Source: Xanthostigma xanthostigma
Lineage: Eukaryota; Arthropoda; Insecta; Raphidioptera; Raphidiidae
Direction: 5' to 3'
Assembly: GCA_963575645.1 (NCBI GenBank)
Contig: OY754464.1
Location: forward strand, 81,752,948-81,816,947
DNA length: 64,000 nucleotides
Of this stretch, positions 51,108 through 62,047 are shown piece by piece (positions within the stretch are counted from its first letter, which is position 1; each line of letters starts with the position of its first letter). A program made the translations under genes and the position numbers. Below the pieces are notes generated by a model, which ran no database searches, was not told the DNA's origin, and worked only from the letters and a program-made list of their open reading frames with translations.

Positions 51108-54035
51108 TTAAAATTGGTAGTCATAAAATTCAGAGATTTTATAAAATTCTTGTTGGACTAATAATTTAAAAATTTCGTTTTTGTACTTTTTAAACTGCGC
51201 TATGTTTTTGATACCAGTCGGAAGATGGTTGTAAAGCTTTTGGCAGTTGTGCTTACAGCTGTGCTCAAATAGTGAGCTGCGGTGTTTTTGAATTTTAAAG
51301 TTGTGCTTCTTTCTGGTATCATGGCAGTGTTTATCACTGTTCTCTTCAGAAAAGTACGTTGGCTTTTTCCGTACAAAACACAGCATTTCATAAATATACA
51401 GACACGCTAGGGTTAAAATATTTAGTCTTTTAAAAAGACCTCTACACGAACTCCTTGGGTTCACTCCGGCTAAAATACGCACTATGCGTTTTTGTATTAC
51501 AAAAACCGGTTGTATATCGGTAGACCCCCAAAAAATAAGGCCATATCGAAGTAGCGAATATGTGTTACCATAGTACATCGTAAGCATGGTTTCTTGACTT
51601 ACTACAGGTTTTAACTGACGCATTGCATAACATTGTCTACTTAGTTTTGTACATAAGTCAGCCTTATGTTGGTGCCACTTCAGGTGTTCATCCAGTTTCA
51701 ATCCTAGAAAGGTACACATCTGATTAATTGATAGATCATAGTTCTGACATTTAACAGAATTTATGTTTGATGAGTTTCTCTGATTTCGAAATAGTACGCA
51801 ATGCGTTTTTTGCTCATTTAGGATTAATTTATTCGCACTAAACCACACACTAGCCTTGGATACAAGGATAGATGCGTTCTCCTGGAGCTCTTGAGTTGTT
51901 TTTCCCTCTATGATGATGGAAGTGTCATCAGCATATGCGATAAGTTGATGAGGTGGGCAATGTTCCGTGAGATAAGTCGGTAGATCATTCATAAAAAGAA
52001 TGAAGAGAAGTGGTCCAAGGATGCTTCCTTGAGGTACACCTCTCTTCAAGGTTTCGGTCTTTGATATAGCGGTGATACCTCTTGTCGAGATGGATAGTTT
52101 TTGCGTGCGGTGTTTTAAGTACGAATGCAGCCATTGATGTGCAATTCCTCTTATTCCATAATAGTGCATTTTATCTAGTAGAATGTCAATGTCAAGTGCA
52201 TCAAATGCACGAGACAAATCTAAAAAAATACCCATGCAAATGTTTCCACCGTCAAGCGCAGAGTGAATAAATTCTGTAAGACAGAAGGTGGCCGTTTCAA
52301 TCGACTTAGAACGTTGGAAGCCATGTTGAGTTTCCTTCATTAAATTATTATTTTGCAAATAATTCGTCAGTCTGTTATGCATTACGTATTCGAATAGCTT
52401 GGAGATGGAGGTCAGCAAACTAATGGGTCGATAGTTACTAATTTCTTTGGGATCTCCCTTTTTGTATACAGGTTTTACAATTGCCAGTTTAAGACTTTCA
52501 GGATAAATACCTTCATTAAGTGATTGATTAATTATATGCACTAAGGGCAACAGAATATTATGTATTATATGTTTTAAAAGAAAAGTTGATATCTCATCGA
52601 CACCGGCGGAAGTTTTGCTTTTCAATTTTTTAACAATTGTGAGTAATTCGTTCTCAGAAACCGGCCGGAGATAGATTGAATTCAAGATTTTATTTTGCTC
52701 ACCAAAAATATTTGCCTTGGGCAAATTTGTGTGTGCAGCTAACATGTTGTCGATTATGTTTACATAATACTGATTGAAATGATTTGCAATCTGCTGTAAT
52801 GAAGGATTTTTTTTGTCTGGGATGTTTATGATAGTGAAATCAGCTGCATTTTTGTGAGATTTCTTATTCCTATTTATTAAGTTCCACATAGCTTTGTTTT
52901 TGTTTAGCTCATTGTTAAAATATTGGTCATTGAAATCCTTTTTAGCTTTCAAAATCATTTGTTTATATGTTTTCTCAAAAGTGTTGTAAGCATCTTTAAA
53001 GTGGGGGTGCGTAAGTGATAATTCAAACAGTAAATTCAATTGGTTTTTTGCAGTAGTAATTTCTGGAGTGATCCACTTTTTTTGAGAAGGCTTAATTGAG
53101 ACTATACTCTGTTTGACAGGAAAGCAGGCATCAAAATGGTTTAAAAGTAAGACTATGAAAGCATTGAATTTATCATTCGTTGTACATGCGGTATATACAT
53201 CCGACCAATCTTGTTCCTGTAGTAGCTGATTATATAAGTCGATATTTTGACTGCCGAAACATCGCCTAGATGAGATATATGAATTATCTGCTTCATCATT
53301 ACCAGCTATTTTTATAAGCTGCCCAGTATGATCAGATAAACACGTGTTAATTACATAAGCTTTGCATTTTATATCATTGTTTATAATTATGTTATCAATA
53401 CAGGAATTTTTCTGTACTGATTTCCTTGTAGGTTCACTGATTGTGTACTTTAAGTTATATGCATTTAGAATCAAAATTAATTCGTTTTTTGCTTTGACAT
53501 CCAATTTTGTCTCACCAATGAAGTCAATATTGAGATCACCAGCCAAGATAAGAATTTTTTTATCACTGTATGCTATATCAAGGATATTGTTTAATTTGTT
53601 GTAAAAGTCAACATTTATTTGATGAGGAGGTCTATAAATACAGATAACTGTGAGAGCCATTCCCATTATGTGAAAATCAGCACCCGCACACTCTAGCACA
53701 TTTGGATCCGAGAGTTCATTTATGTCACCCTTTGGTTTTCCTGAAATGGCGGTTGTAGAAAAAATGGCCACTCCACCATGAGTGTTCTTAACCGGCCTAC
53801 ACGATGCTGAAGTTAGACAATAATTATCTATGCTAATAGCTTCTAGCTGTTCATACGTTTGCCAGTGCTCAGTTATGCATAATATTTGACAATTGTCAAG
53901 GGTGTTTAGTACTACTTCGAGTTGATTTATTGCATTTGACAGACAGCGAATGTTCTGATGGAATAGTTTTAAAAGTTTTTTTGATCTTTGCCCACACATG
54001 GATTTTACAGAACTTTGTTTTGCATCACATTGCAA
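51108..54035 (-). CDS. LINE ORF2: endonuclease and reverse transcriptase
   Basis: 975 codons without a stop. Residues 20-240 form an apurinic-type endonuclease: HQNIRCL (N28), ITEHW (E56), YRPPH (134), AGDLN (D167, N169) and SDH (234-236) are its catalytic and binding motifs. Residues about 480-760 form the reverse transcriptase: KPVYKKGDP and NYRPISLL, GIFLDLSRAFD (catalytic D606), RGVPQGSILGPLLF and AYADD (D703, D704). LNEQKTHCVLF and FLGLKLDEHLKW follow, then a roughly 200-residue C-terminal part with Cys/His. The protein nicks the target and copies its own RNA there. The frame starts at TTG; the first ATG is codon 13 (53999). The frame stays open upstream into ORF1, so translation may begin by reinitiation. 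The motif order and YADD place it in the CR1/Jockey group; the exact clade is uncertain. Confidence 0.93.
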   Translation of the reverse strand: MQCDAKQSSVKSMCGQRSKKLLKLFHQNIRCLSNAINQLEVVLNTLDNCQILCITEHWQTYEQLEAISIDNYCLTSASCRPVKNTHGGVAIFSTTAISGKPKGDINELSDPNVLECAGADFHIMGMALTVICIYRPPHQINVDFYNKLNNILDIAYSDKKILILAGDLNIDFIGETKLDVKAKNELILILNAYNLKYTISEPTRKSVQKNSCIDNIIINNDIKCKAYVINTCLSDHTGQLIKIAGNDEADNSYISSRRCFGSQNIDLYNQLLQEQDWSDVYTACTTNDKFNAFIVLLLNHFDACFPVKQSIVSIKPSQKKWITPEITTAKNQLNLLFELSLTHPHFKDAYNTFEKTYKQMILKAKKDFNDQYFNNELNKNKAMWNLINRNKKSHKNAADFTIINIPDKKNPSLQQIANHFNQYYVNIIDNMLAAHTNLPKANIFGEQNKILNSIYLRPVSENELLTIVKKLKSKTSAGVDEISTFLLKHIIHNILLPLVHIINQSLNEGIYPESLKLAIVKPVYKKGDPKEISNYRPISLLTSISKLFEYVMHNRLTNYLQNNNLMKETQHGFQRSKSIETATFCLTEFIHSALDGGNICMGIFLDLSRAFDALDIDILLDKMHYYGIRGIAHQWLHSYLKHRTQKLSISTRGITAISKTETLKRGVPQGSILGPLLFILFMNDLPTYLTEHCPPHQLIAYADDTSIIIEGKTTQELQENASILVSKASVWFSANKLILNEQKTHCVLFRNQRNSSNINSVKCQNYDLSINQMCTFLGLKLDEHLKWHQHKADLCTKLSRQCYAMRQLKPVVSQETMLTMYYGNTYSLLRYGLIFWGSTDIQPVFVIQKRIVRILAGVNPRSSCRGLFKRLNILTLACLYIYEMLCFVRKKPTYFSEENSDKHCHDTRKKHNFKIQKHRSSLFEHSCKHNCQKLYNHLPTGIKNIAQFKKYKNEIFKLLVQQEFYKISEFYDYQF

Positions 54036-54078
54036 TTGGCGTATCTGATCAGTGCCGGTGACTGATTCTTTAACAAGT

Positions 54079-55077
54079 TTAGCTTCCTTGAAAATTGGAC
54101 GGTTGATTTTTCCGAAAAAAATATCTTTTCACCACTGTTCCTGCTGGCCAGAAGTCTTCATCATATAATTGCTCTTCAAGCTGTTTTCGGGCGCTTACCC
54201 TGAAACATGCGTTTACGCCTTTAGTTTCAAGTTGTTCCACCTCAAATTCTTCGTTTTCAATTTTATCAGTCAGGTAGCTTTTGATGTCTTCCACTTTTGT
54301 GCTACGCGTTATTCTTCCAAGGAATAGCCATAGTTTGGGCTCCACTGCTTTGAACGATGATGAAGCCGTTGATTTACCAATTGTGACTTTAGATATTCTT
54401 TTTCTCCTTCTGACTTCCGTATATCCATTTTCATTTTCTTCGCTCATCTTATCCACTTGTCTGTCGTAGTAGTCAAGTTGTGTCTTTTCATTATTTTGCT
54501 CAGCTTTCCCTATCTTTAGAGTATCAGCGTAGCCTCTTGGATTGGCTGAAACAGTTTGTTTCAAATTTTTTCCCTTGTCTTCACTTTGTTCTATGATTTC
54601 TGCATTTTTGTTGTTTTCCCTTTTTTTGTTTGGTTTTACACTTTTTAAATCATGTTGATTATTAATTGTAAGAATTTCAATCTTTTCTTTTAATTCATTT
54701 ATGGTCAAATCTTTTACTTTATTTTCTTCAGTTAAATCCCTGACTTTATTTAACAATATATTTAAAAGATTATTTGTTTCCTTTTGATTTTTTATTAATA
54801 TGTCCAGTTTAAACTGTATATCCATGTTAACCTCTTCCATGTCATCTACTTTGTTATTCCTTTCCGCAATACACTGATCTAATTCTTCTTCGTTAGTATC
54901 ACTTGAGATGAGACAATTTTCACACTTCCATGTTTCTTTATATTTCATATCACGAAAAGTTTCTATAGGAATGCCCACACACTTTATGTGGTAAACACTT
55001 TTGCACGCATCTGTACAATACAACAGGTCATCATAGTTTCTGTTTGTTTTAATTTGACATAAACTTGCACTTTCTCA
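54079..55077 (-). CDS. LINE ORF1: PHD-like finger and coiled coil
   Basis: The open frame to the TAA at 54079 gives 314 residues counted from a TTG at 55023, and it stays open upstream to a TGA at about 55077. Cys3, Cys7, His12, Cys15, Cys34 and Cys37 with Trp32 form most of a PHD-type zinc finger. Residues about 50-125 are a Lys/Glu/Asn-rich coiled coil. Residues 228-290 (KLWLFLGRITRSTKVEDIKS) look like the RRM-like C-terminal domain of such ORF1 proteins. ORF1 proteins bind element RNA. The first CxxC lacks a Cys in this frame, but TGC at 55069 in the neighbouring frame would supply it. That implies a one-base shift at about 55060 and a damaged start. ORF2 follows in a different frame, 43 bp on if its TTG is used. 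Confidence 0.8.
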
Positions 55078-55080
55078 AAT

Positions 55081-55429
55081 TGTTTGGAAAATAAAATAAA
55101 ATCTTAATTGTCTATTAATATTTTGAATATTCGCGCTTAAAAAGTAATTAATTTACATATACACTTCAATTGTCAAAGTCGACTTGTCAAACTGTTTGCA
55201 TAATCTCCGACATACGTACATATCTGCATTTCTCTCACACTCATGTATCGCGAACATCGATGGATTTTCTCTGTTTACGTTCCTCTTCACCCCGCTTTAC
55301 CCTCGTCTTTTTTACTATTATCGCTTGAAATCACCCGTTTTAACGAAATTTCACAAAAAAAAAAATAAATAGGATATAACAGATCTGTGGACTATAAAGG
55401 CTTCAGTTTAAAAAAAAAATATTGTATCA
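55081..55429. other. Possible LINE 5' UTR
   Basis: Lies upstream of ORF1 on the minus strand. Contains a GC-moderate block (55230-55310) and an A-run at 55353-55365. It cannot be told from flanking DNA without another copy. Confidence 0.3.
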
Positions 55430-55497
55430 ATCGGTTGAGTAGAGATTGCTAGCGGATTGGCTAGAGAAATAGGGCCTGTGTTTTAAATATATAGATT
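55430..55497 (-). mobile_element. Helitron-like 5' fragment
   Basis: Minus strand TCTATATATTTAAAACACAG, then CTAGCAATCTCTACTCAACC. It resembles the starts of the Helitron-like elements here and is truncated. Confidence 0.45.
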
Positions 55498-55751
55498 GCA
55501 AAAGTTTACTGGAGTAAATCTAATTTTTCTGGTAATCATAATTATGAATCACTTCTACATGCATTTCTAGTCGAGAAACATCAAAACCATATATGAATCA
55601 CGTTCCTTGCTTCTGTCCGACACACTAAATGCTCATCTGATGAACGTGAAACATCCGGAATAGTTGATTTATTCCCATTTACTGTACAAGTTTATACTCT
55701 ACATACAGGCTGATCCATTTTAATCTTACCAGGCAGATATTTGAAAACAGT

Positions 55752-56184
55752 GAGGTTAAGAGTATTCGTCCCTGTAAATACCCCCTGCACACTTCATCTC
55801 AAATCTTTTCCCCTCGCCTAAAAACGGTTCGCGCTCTCCCGACGCTATTTTTAAAGCTAGAAGGTTCTGGTAAACGCCAAATGAAAGACAAAGAATCAGA
55901 CTACAGATCCTTCAGGCGAATTTTTTGAAAAACAGTCTCGCCTACGTGTGAAATATTACGTAACTTATTATTTTTTTCAAAAGGTTGTAAGTTTTTTCAG
56001 GAATTTTTTTTCAAAAAATTCGCCTGAAGGATCTGTAGTCTGATTCTTTGTCTTTCATTTGGCGTTTACCAAAACCCTCTAGCTTTAAAAATAGCGTCGG
56101 GAGAGCGCGAACCGTTTTTAGGCGAGGGGAAAAGATTTGAGATGAATGGTGCAGGGGGTATTTGCAGGGACGAATACTCTTAAA
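55752..56184. mobile_element. Foldback element, arms about 180 bp
   Basis: TTAAGAGTATTCGTCCCTG, AATCTTTTCCCCTCGCCTAA, CGCGCTCTCCCGACGCTATT and GATCCTTCAGGCGAATTTTT at the left are mirrored at the right, with a loop of about 70 bp around 55965. Noncoding. The 104-codon minus-strand frame is a product of the palindrome. Confidence 0.8.
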
Positions 56185-56454
56185 AAAACTTTCCAACATA
56201 AGTTTACGGTTGTTAGGGGCACAATGATTCCCCTTATCCCCAACCCTCCTCGGGAGGTGGGGATAAATCGATTTTTTTAAATAGCAGCCCCCATTTTTTA
56301 TGACGTATTTTGATTGAGTTGGCAAAAAACTTTTGTTGGAAACTTTTTTTTCGAAAATGCAAATCTGTCGTTACCGAGCTGTCAAATTCAAATTTTTTAA
56401 AGTTTAATGGGAAGGTAATTGAGAAAATTACAGGTGGAAAATAATTTTCCTTCA
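56185..56454. other. Unrecognised stretch
   Basis: A GC-richer block (56230-56260, CTTATCCCCAACCCTCC) without assignable function. Confidence 0.3.
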
Positions 56455-56632
56455 GTAGCTATAGGCTATATAATATCACGCTACGATCAATAGGAGCGAA
56501 GCATCAATGAAAAATGGAACTCAAAATTTGCACACAATATTTATTTCAGTAAACTAAGATCAACGTGCGTACTCATGTCCTACCCCCATTCGTTCTTTTG
56601 CACCCGGGTGAAACCGAACTGGACCGCTATAG
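56455..56632 (+). mobile_element. Helitron-like (Lep1-type) 3' fragment
   Basis: CTATAGGCTATATAATATCA, CACGCTACGATCAATAGGAG and CACCCGGGTGAAACCGAACT to GGACCGCTATAG correspond to the 3' half of 43196-43539. Confidence 0.7.
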
Positions 56633-58619
56633 TTTTATATAACTGTGTGATGTACTTTACTATTTGGAATGGCGGTCGAAAACCCTGCAAGTATAAAGCG
56701 AAGTGACGCATGTAAAGCTTACGAGTTGTCAAATGCAGACCTGACCGCAATGACGTACGACATAGACGCCGGTGGTCCGGTTCTATTCAGTTGTTTCGGC
56801 AACATGTTGTCAGCACTGCTGCGGGTATCTTGCCCGCTGCTGACTTATATGTCAGCCTTATAATATCGCTTGACTGAATGTTCCTCTTTGTCCAACTCAT
56901 CTACAGATTGAATTAATATACAGGATGAGTCAAACCACCCGTATCAGTCGTTTTTTTTTCGAAAACGGTAAGTCGTAGAGAGTTGTGCCAAAAATCGGTA
57001 TTACAAAAGCCCTAATGAAGAATCAAATGGTGATATTTTTTCCCCGGAAAGGTCGGCTTCCCTATTAGTTTGCTCCAGAATGTTCAGAACTCCGGAATTT
57101 TAAATGGCACGATAGGTCGAAAGTGGTATTGTTGAAAAGATCTTTAAAAAATAAGCAAGTTTTGTAGGACATTTTTAAAGTGAAACTTTTATTCTATTGC
57201 CCCGAATTTTTCTGGCCGTCTGTTGCATGTCGCATTACAGGCGGCCGCGGAGTAGGGGTAAAGTGAAAGGCGTTCGGAGTAGGCGCTCGGTAGCGCAGTC
57301 AAGGCCAATATGGCGGCGTCCATGGTTAGCATCAGCTGACCGTGTAGTATGTATAACACATAGTCAGTCTGGTATGCGGGCAAGTGCTGTACAGTGTTTA
57401 CATGTTTTTATTCGTGTATTCATGTGAATATTGTTGTTTATAATTAATCGTGATGGATAAGTGGCTACAATCCAACGCCTACAATCCAATAATAGTTTCA
57501 CTTGCGTCGTGGTTTCTTAAAACCACACAACTGTTTTTTTTATTACTGCCATCTCTGTTAAGTAATATTCTTTTGAAATTATTTAATTGAAAGTCATAAT
57601 AACGAATTTAATTTTAAAAGGAAGGGGGCATCACGGCATCATGCCGTTTACGAGTCGCAATAGATGTTTCATATCAAAAACAACAATATATTTATCTGTT
57701 TATCTACTAATACTTAATAGGAAACGAAACAGAGGTTAAACAAATTTTGACCATGTTATGTACATTATAAAACATTGTAGTTTCTGTCTTTTGATGTAAC
57801 TGTTGTAAATACATTGTTCCATTTTGATAATATATCGTTCTATCAACAGTTCTTCAATTTTACTGAAATTGGTTGTCTATAAATCGATATTTATTAACCT
57901 ACATTGAAACCGTGTCACTAAAACTACAATTACAAATATTACTGACCTATTTTCTTTCACTTTTATGCATATAGATATAACAGTAAAAGTTGTATTTTCA
58001 TAGTTTGTCTATAAAAATGTCTTCCATATTTATACAAAGTGTTGCAAAAACTGTTCACTGCTTTCCTTATTCTGTAGCAGTGTTACCGGACTTTGAAAAA
58101 GAAATTATGTGATCAGGGCCGTTAAATTATAGCGCAGACCTGATAAGAAAAAATATTTTTAATCAATTCTGAAATAAATAGTTATTAAATTTCATTTTTT
58201 ACCAACAGAGAGCACTAAAATCACTTCCCATGGCGAATAGCTATATAGAAAATAACGATGTAAAATATTATTTTTATATCTATGAAAAAAGCGCCTCCTA
58301 GTGTCATAAAAATAAACTTTAAATTACAGTAAAATCTCTCTAAAGTTTCCAAGGTTGTCTGTTTTGCTCTTGTTAGTGCCTTATCTAAAAATGTAAAAAT
58401 TATAGATTTGCGAAAAAAAAAACATTATTTCAGCAATAAATTAAATTTTAACGCAAATTATTGCATTTTTATCTTTCTATTTTGAAGTAATCGCGAAAAC
58501 GCTTGTGACGTCACGCCTTAGTGACTGCTGACATTAGATGTTATATTTAAGGGTGTAGAACTGTCGTGCAGAAGAATTTCGTAGGAAGCTATGAAAATTT
58601 ACTCAATGATATGATTTAT
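56633..58619. other. Mostly unrecognised; GC-rich patch and MITE-like start
   Basis: 56926-56950 (ACAGGATGAGTCAAACCACC) looks like a TACAGGGTG-type terminal repeat. 57225-57340 is GC-rich with a GGCCAATATGGCGGCGTCCA segment. 57620-57680 (GGCATCACGGCATCATGCCG) is related to 37420-37465. No gene is supported. Confidence 0.35.
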
Positions 58620-58765
58620 ATTAATTATTTTTATATTTTTTAGATCAATTCTGAAGAAGGTCCAAATCCGGATTGAAACGTTAATGTATTAATTTTATAT
58701 TGTTTGTTAATATATTGTCTGAAAAATTGGTCGATAATTTTATTTATTGAATTTATATTAAGTAT
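58620..58765 (+). mobile_element. Single arm of a Penelope-like foldback with hammerhead-like motif
   Basis: CTGAAGA (58651-58657), a GGTCC/GGATT stem and GAAACGTT (58675-58682) are followed by TGTCTGAAAAATTGGTCGAT and AATTTTATTTATT. That tail also ends the elements at 38020 and 62048. The opposite arm is missing. Confidence 0.55.
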
Positions 58766-59528
58766 TTTCTTAAAAGTAGGTACTTAGTAGTAAAATAGTA
58801 TGGCTTTCTTTAGTTGCAACTAACCTCAAAAAAAGTAATAGAGTACTTAATTGAAAAGTGCCCGTATGATTTTCATTAATATTGTAAACTTTTATATTGT
58901 AAACTGACGCATTCGTTGTCGCTATGACATCTCTATGACTAAAGATTATTATTATTATAACCTACGACATAAGTGTTATAAAATATCATAAAAAAACGAA
59001 TAAACTAGTTAAATGATGCAGAAGTGAATGATCTCAAGAAAAATTTAAGCGACACGGTGATTATTTACGTCAAGTGTTTATATTCTCTTTGATTTAAGAA
59101 GGCGTGACGTCATTCGGTGTTTCAGTCAACATGGCCGATTGCAGTATTTTTTACTTTTATTTTATTAAAAATTGTATTATTCTCAATGTTTATATTAACA
59201 CTGGGTCATTTTTTAGGATCCTTTTAACATATATTTATCTCTAAAACCATTTATTCTTTGATTCTTTTATACTGTCATCATATACCTATTAATTGTATTG
59301 CTGTTGCAGTCGGTATACATTGTAGGCTCCTATATTATACCAGTATGACATAGATTATCTACACGTGCTGTGTAATTTGCTTGAAAAATTAATGTATTCT
59401 TAAACGTTTTGTAAAAATACACATAGATCGATGCACGGTCACGATACCTCAATGCCGTATTGCGTGTACAGGTCAGAACTAAAGTTATTATCTTTGACAT
59501 CGATTGCCACGAACTCAAATCTAACTAA
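58766..59528. other. AT-rich stretch, nothing assigned
   Basis: 59100-59135 (GCGTGACGTCATTC..ACATGGCC) is an inverted relative of 48835-48870 and of 58505. The rest is unrecognised. Confidence 0.35.
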
Positions 59529-59612
59529 AAAAATTGGTTGTCTGTAAAGTCGGTTTACGGACGATAGTTTTACGTGAAAACGTATTCCGTAATACATATT
59601 CTAAATTTATAT
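59529..59612 (+). repeat. ACGTTATCACGT repeat fragment
   Basis: TTGGTTGTCTGTAAAGTCGG, then GGACGATAGTTTTACGTG. Matches 60125-60180 and the complement of 23280-23320. The sequence 59613-59984 is unrecognised. Confidence 0.65.
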
Positions 59613-59984
59613 AATAATTATAATAATTCGAATCTATGATATTGCATCTTTCGTTTCAAATTTAGGTTAATTTTATTTATTAAATTACTCACCACCTATA
59701 AAAATATTTTTTTTTTATTAACTTTCTTTCTTTCGTATTTATTTAAGTCTCAAAGATTAACTGTCATACTATTTATAAAACAATTGTTTCACTGTTTATA
59801 TAAAATTCCAAAACCTACTTACAATATTTAAGTATTTTTATACGTCAAAAAATTGATTTTTATAATGATAAAATTTGTAAGAAAACGATTTTTTCGAGAG
59901 ATGAGACCTAGCTAAAACGATTTTTTGCCCCCCAAAATCCCTTTTCAGTAAATTTCATCCAAATCGTTAGGGCCGTTTTCGAGA

Positions 59985-60240
59985 AAAGCACGCACAGGGT
60001 CAGGCGGAACGTTACGAACGTTACGAACGTTAGGAACGTTACTATTTTTTGTGCATGCAGCCGGTGTTTTATCAATTTATAAGATTGGTGATTCATCAAT
60101 TTATAAGACGTTATCACGTCAAAAAAATTGGTTGCCTGTAAAGTCGGTTTACGGACGATAGTTTTACGTGATAACGTATTCCGCTCGAAAATCATATTTA
60201 ATAATACATAACCTAAATTTTAGTAGCTGTCAAACTATAT
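59985..60240 (+). repeat. ACGTTATCACGT repeat, rearranged copy
   Basis: CAGGGTCAGGCGGAACGTTA, then CATCAATTTATAAGACGTTA, TCACGTCAAAAAAATTGG and AAATTTTAGTAGCTGTCAAA. Pieces follow in a circularly permuted order relative to 23077-23325, as if from a tandem array. Confidence 0.6.
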
Positions 60241-60639
60241 TTTTACCGACTAATAATTTGATCAACCAAAGCAAAATACATATTTTTAAGCAATTATAAA
60301 AGACATTTAAAAGAATGTATATATATTATATATTTGTTAACAAACCGTAGGTATAATTTATCTGCTGTTATGAAATGCAGATCCATTATCGTGCGTTCAG
60401 TTATACTTTGGCTTGGATGAATCGGTAATAATTATATGACACAAAAAATATCCGTGCAAAAACGAACAAATAACGATGTATTATCTGAAAAATTGCTTTA
60501 GAAATTCGATAATTTATGACATTTTTATTAGATATCTTGATTTTAAGTCTTAATTTCCACGGTTTATAAAACAAAGGCCATCTGTCAGATGTAGCTTTCG
60601 CTGGAACAGCCGAAAAAAATGTTGAACGCACACTACTCT

Positions 60640-60827
60640 CTGACGTCACGCGAGAAGAAATGCGTACAAGCCGACGCCGATCGTGCTTCTCTATCGCTTA
60701 TATTGCGCTCTCACTTGCACGTACAGGGTCAGGCGGAACGTTACGGCGTTACACTTATTCGTGCATGCAGCTGGTGTTTTCATCAATTTATAAGACGTTA
60801 TCACGTCAAAAAAATCATAGGAAATTT
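60640..60827 (+). repeat. ACGTTATCACGT repeat, third copy
   Basis: GATCGTGCTTCTCTATCGCT, GCGCTCTCACTTGCACGTAC and AGGCGGAACGTTACGGCG, to TAAGACGTTATCACGTCAAA. It has the GC-richer half missing from 59985-60240. Confidence 0.65.
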
Positions 60828-60836
60828 TATGAAGTA

Positions 60837-61175
60837 CAGTAGAGTCTCACTAATCCGGCACTTCAGTAGTTCGGTACGTCTAATAATCCGGCACCCTCCG
60901 CTCTCGCCTACCTATGTTCGTTCCGCGCTCACGCATCGACATCAGTATAACCTCAAAAATTATCACAATAGCACTACATATTCACCTGTTCTTTTCAAGT
61001 TAAAAATAGTGTAGCTAAAAATATCAAGCAAACGGCAACATAAGACTCTATCTTTGAAAGATAAAATGGATATTTTATTTACATATTACGAATTTTTCTG
61101 TACAATCCAATAATGCGAACATTCCAATAATTCGGCACCCCCTAGCTTTTAATAGTGCCGGATTAGTGAGACTGT
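60837..61175. mobile_element. pogo/Tigger-type MITE
   Basis: CAGTAGAGTCTCACTAATCC at the left and GGATTAGTGAGACTG at the right are inverted, with TA on both sides (60835-60836, 61176-61177). TAATCCGGCACC repeats just inside both ends. Noncoding. A related end (CAGTAGAGCCTCGATAATCC) lies at 38128. Confidence 0.8.
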
Positions 61176-61208
61176 ATTCAGTTTTTGCCGTTGTAAAAAT
61201 TGCTCTAA

Positions 61209-61505
61209 TTGCACATACCGCTAACCTAGCGGTATGTGCTTTATTATCGCTTTGCGCTTCAGAGCTGACTTTCGTACATACAAGAAGTTATATCTAGGTT
61301 AATTTCGCACGAAATCCATTCAAATTGTAGCTTTTTAAAAAGAGGAGATTCTGTTCTATAAAACGGAACCATTTTTAGATCGATTCAGGTTCATAATTAG
61401 TCCTAAAGTTGTAATTGAAAATCTCGAATGGCAGTCGGTTGGTCTGTATCTACGTATGTACGTACGTTCGAGCTGTACAGATCGCAATTTTTGTCGGATC
61501 GCCTC
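61209..61505 (-). mobile_element. Hairpin-ended element, end fragment (copy 3)
   Basis: GCACATACCGCTAACCTAGC then GGTATGTGC forms the terminal hairpin, and TTATATCTAGGTTAATTTCG and TTCAAATTG.AGCTTTTT match copies 1 and 2. It stops after the short ACGTAC block, so the tRNA-like half is absent. Confidence 0.7.
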
Positions 61506-62047
61506 GATTTATTTTACTAATCCGACGGCAAAATCAACTTCGTGTACAGCGGCCTTAACAAAGAAAGAAGTGAACTGAAAAAGAAATAATATTTTTATTT
61601 AAATAAGTACAATATTTTTTTAAATTTCATTTTACTGATTATCTTTTTTCTGAGCTGGGCAGCTGCCTCGCTTTTTGTATTTATATTTCTTGCTTATCGA
61701 CGTAGAATATTCCATCAGGACGATAGAAGTCTAGAATGGCGTGCACCCTACTGTGTGTTCGGTCTATCGTCTCAAATATTGGTCTGCGCCCGTAATTTAA
61801 CGAAGTTAAAACCGGAACTGCTTTGTGCTTTTCCTTTAAAAGAGAGAGTAAATTTTATTAATTTTTTTACGACACCGAGCGTTCAGAATTGTTAAACATT
61901 TTTGAGGAATTCAGTTCAGTGAGGTAAAAATATTTGTTGTATTTCTAACGCTTTAACTTTATTAGCTTCGAAAAAATGCTTTTATTTTTTGCACGTACCT
62001 CTCACAAGATAGCTGATTTTCACTTTATAATAAGTAGGTACCTATAC
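61506..62047. other. Unrecognised stretch
   Basis: Begins with the shared block CGTGTACAGCGGCCTTAAC (61538). Nothing else recognised. Confidence 0.35.

Larger units (their letters stand above)
50948..55080 (-). mobile_element. Non-LTR retrotransposon, CR1/Jockey group
   Basis: On the minus strand it holds ORF1 (PHD-like finger, coiled coil), ORF2 (endonuclease and reverse transcriptase), a short 3' UTR and a TATC microsatellite tail at 50948-50980. This is not a poly-A tail. Microsatellite tails are a feature of CR1-like clades. The 5' boundary is not resolved: sequence to about 55375 may be 5' UTR. No target duplication was found. The intact ORF2 suggests a young insertion. Confidence 0.85.

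Noticed and set aside
53362..54469. Plus-strand ORFs over the LINE
   Set aside because: Antisense shadows of ORF2 and ORF1, whose motifs fix the coding strand as minus.
55959..56325. 104-codon minus-strand ORF (56011-56325) as a gene
   Set aside because: Most of it lies in one arm of the 55752-56184 foldback and has no recognisable domain.
60619..61014. 131-codon ORF as a gene
   Set aside because: It joins an ACGTTATCACGT repeat to the start of a pogo-type MITE; both parts are noncoding repeats.
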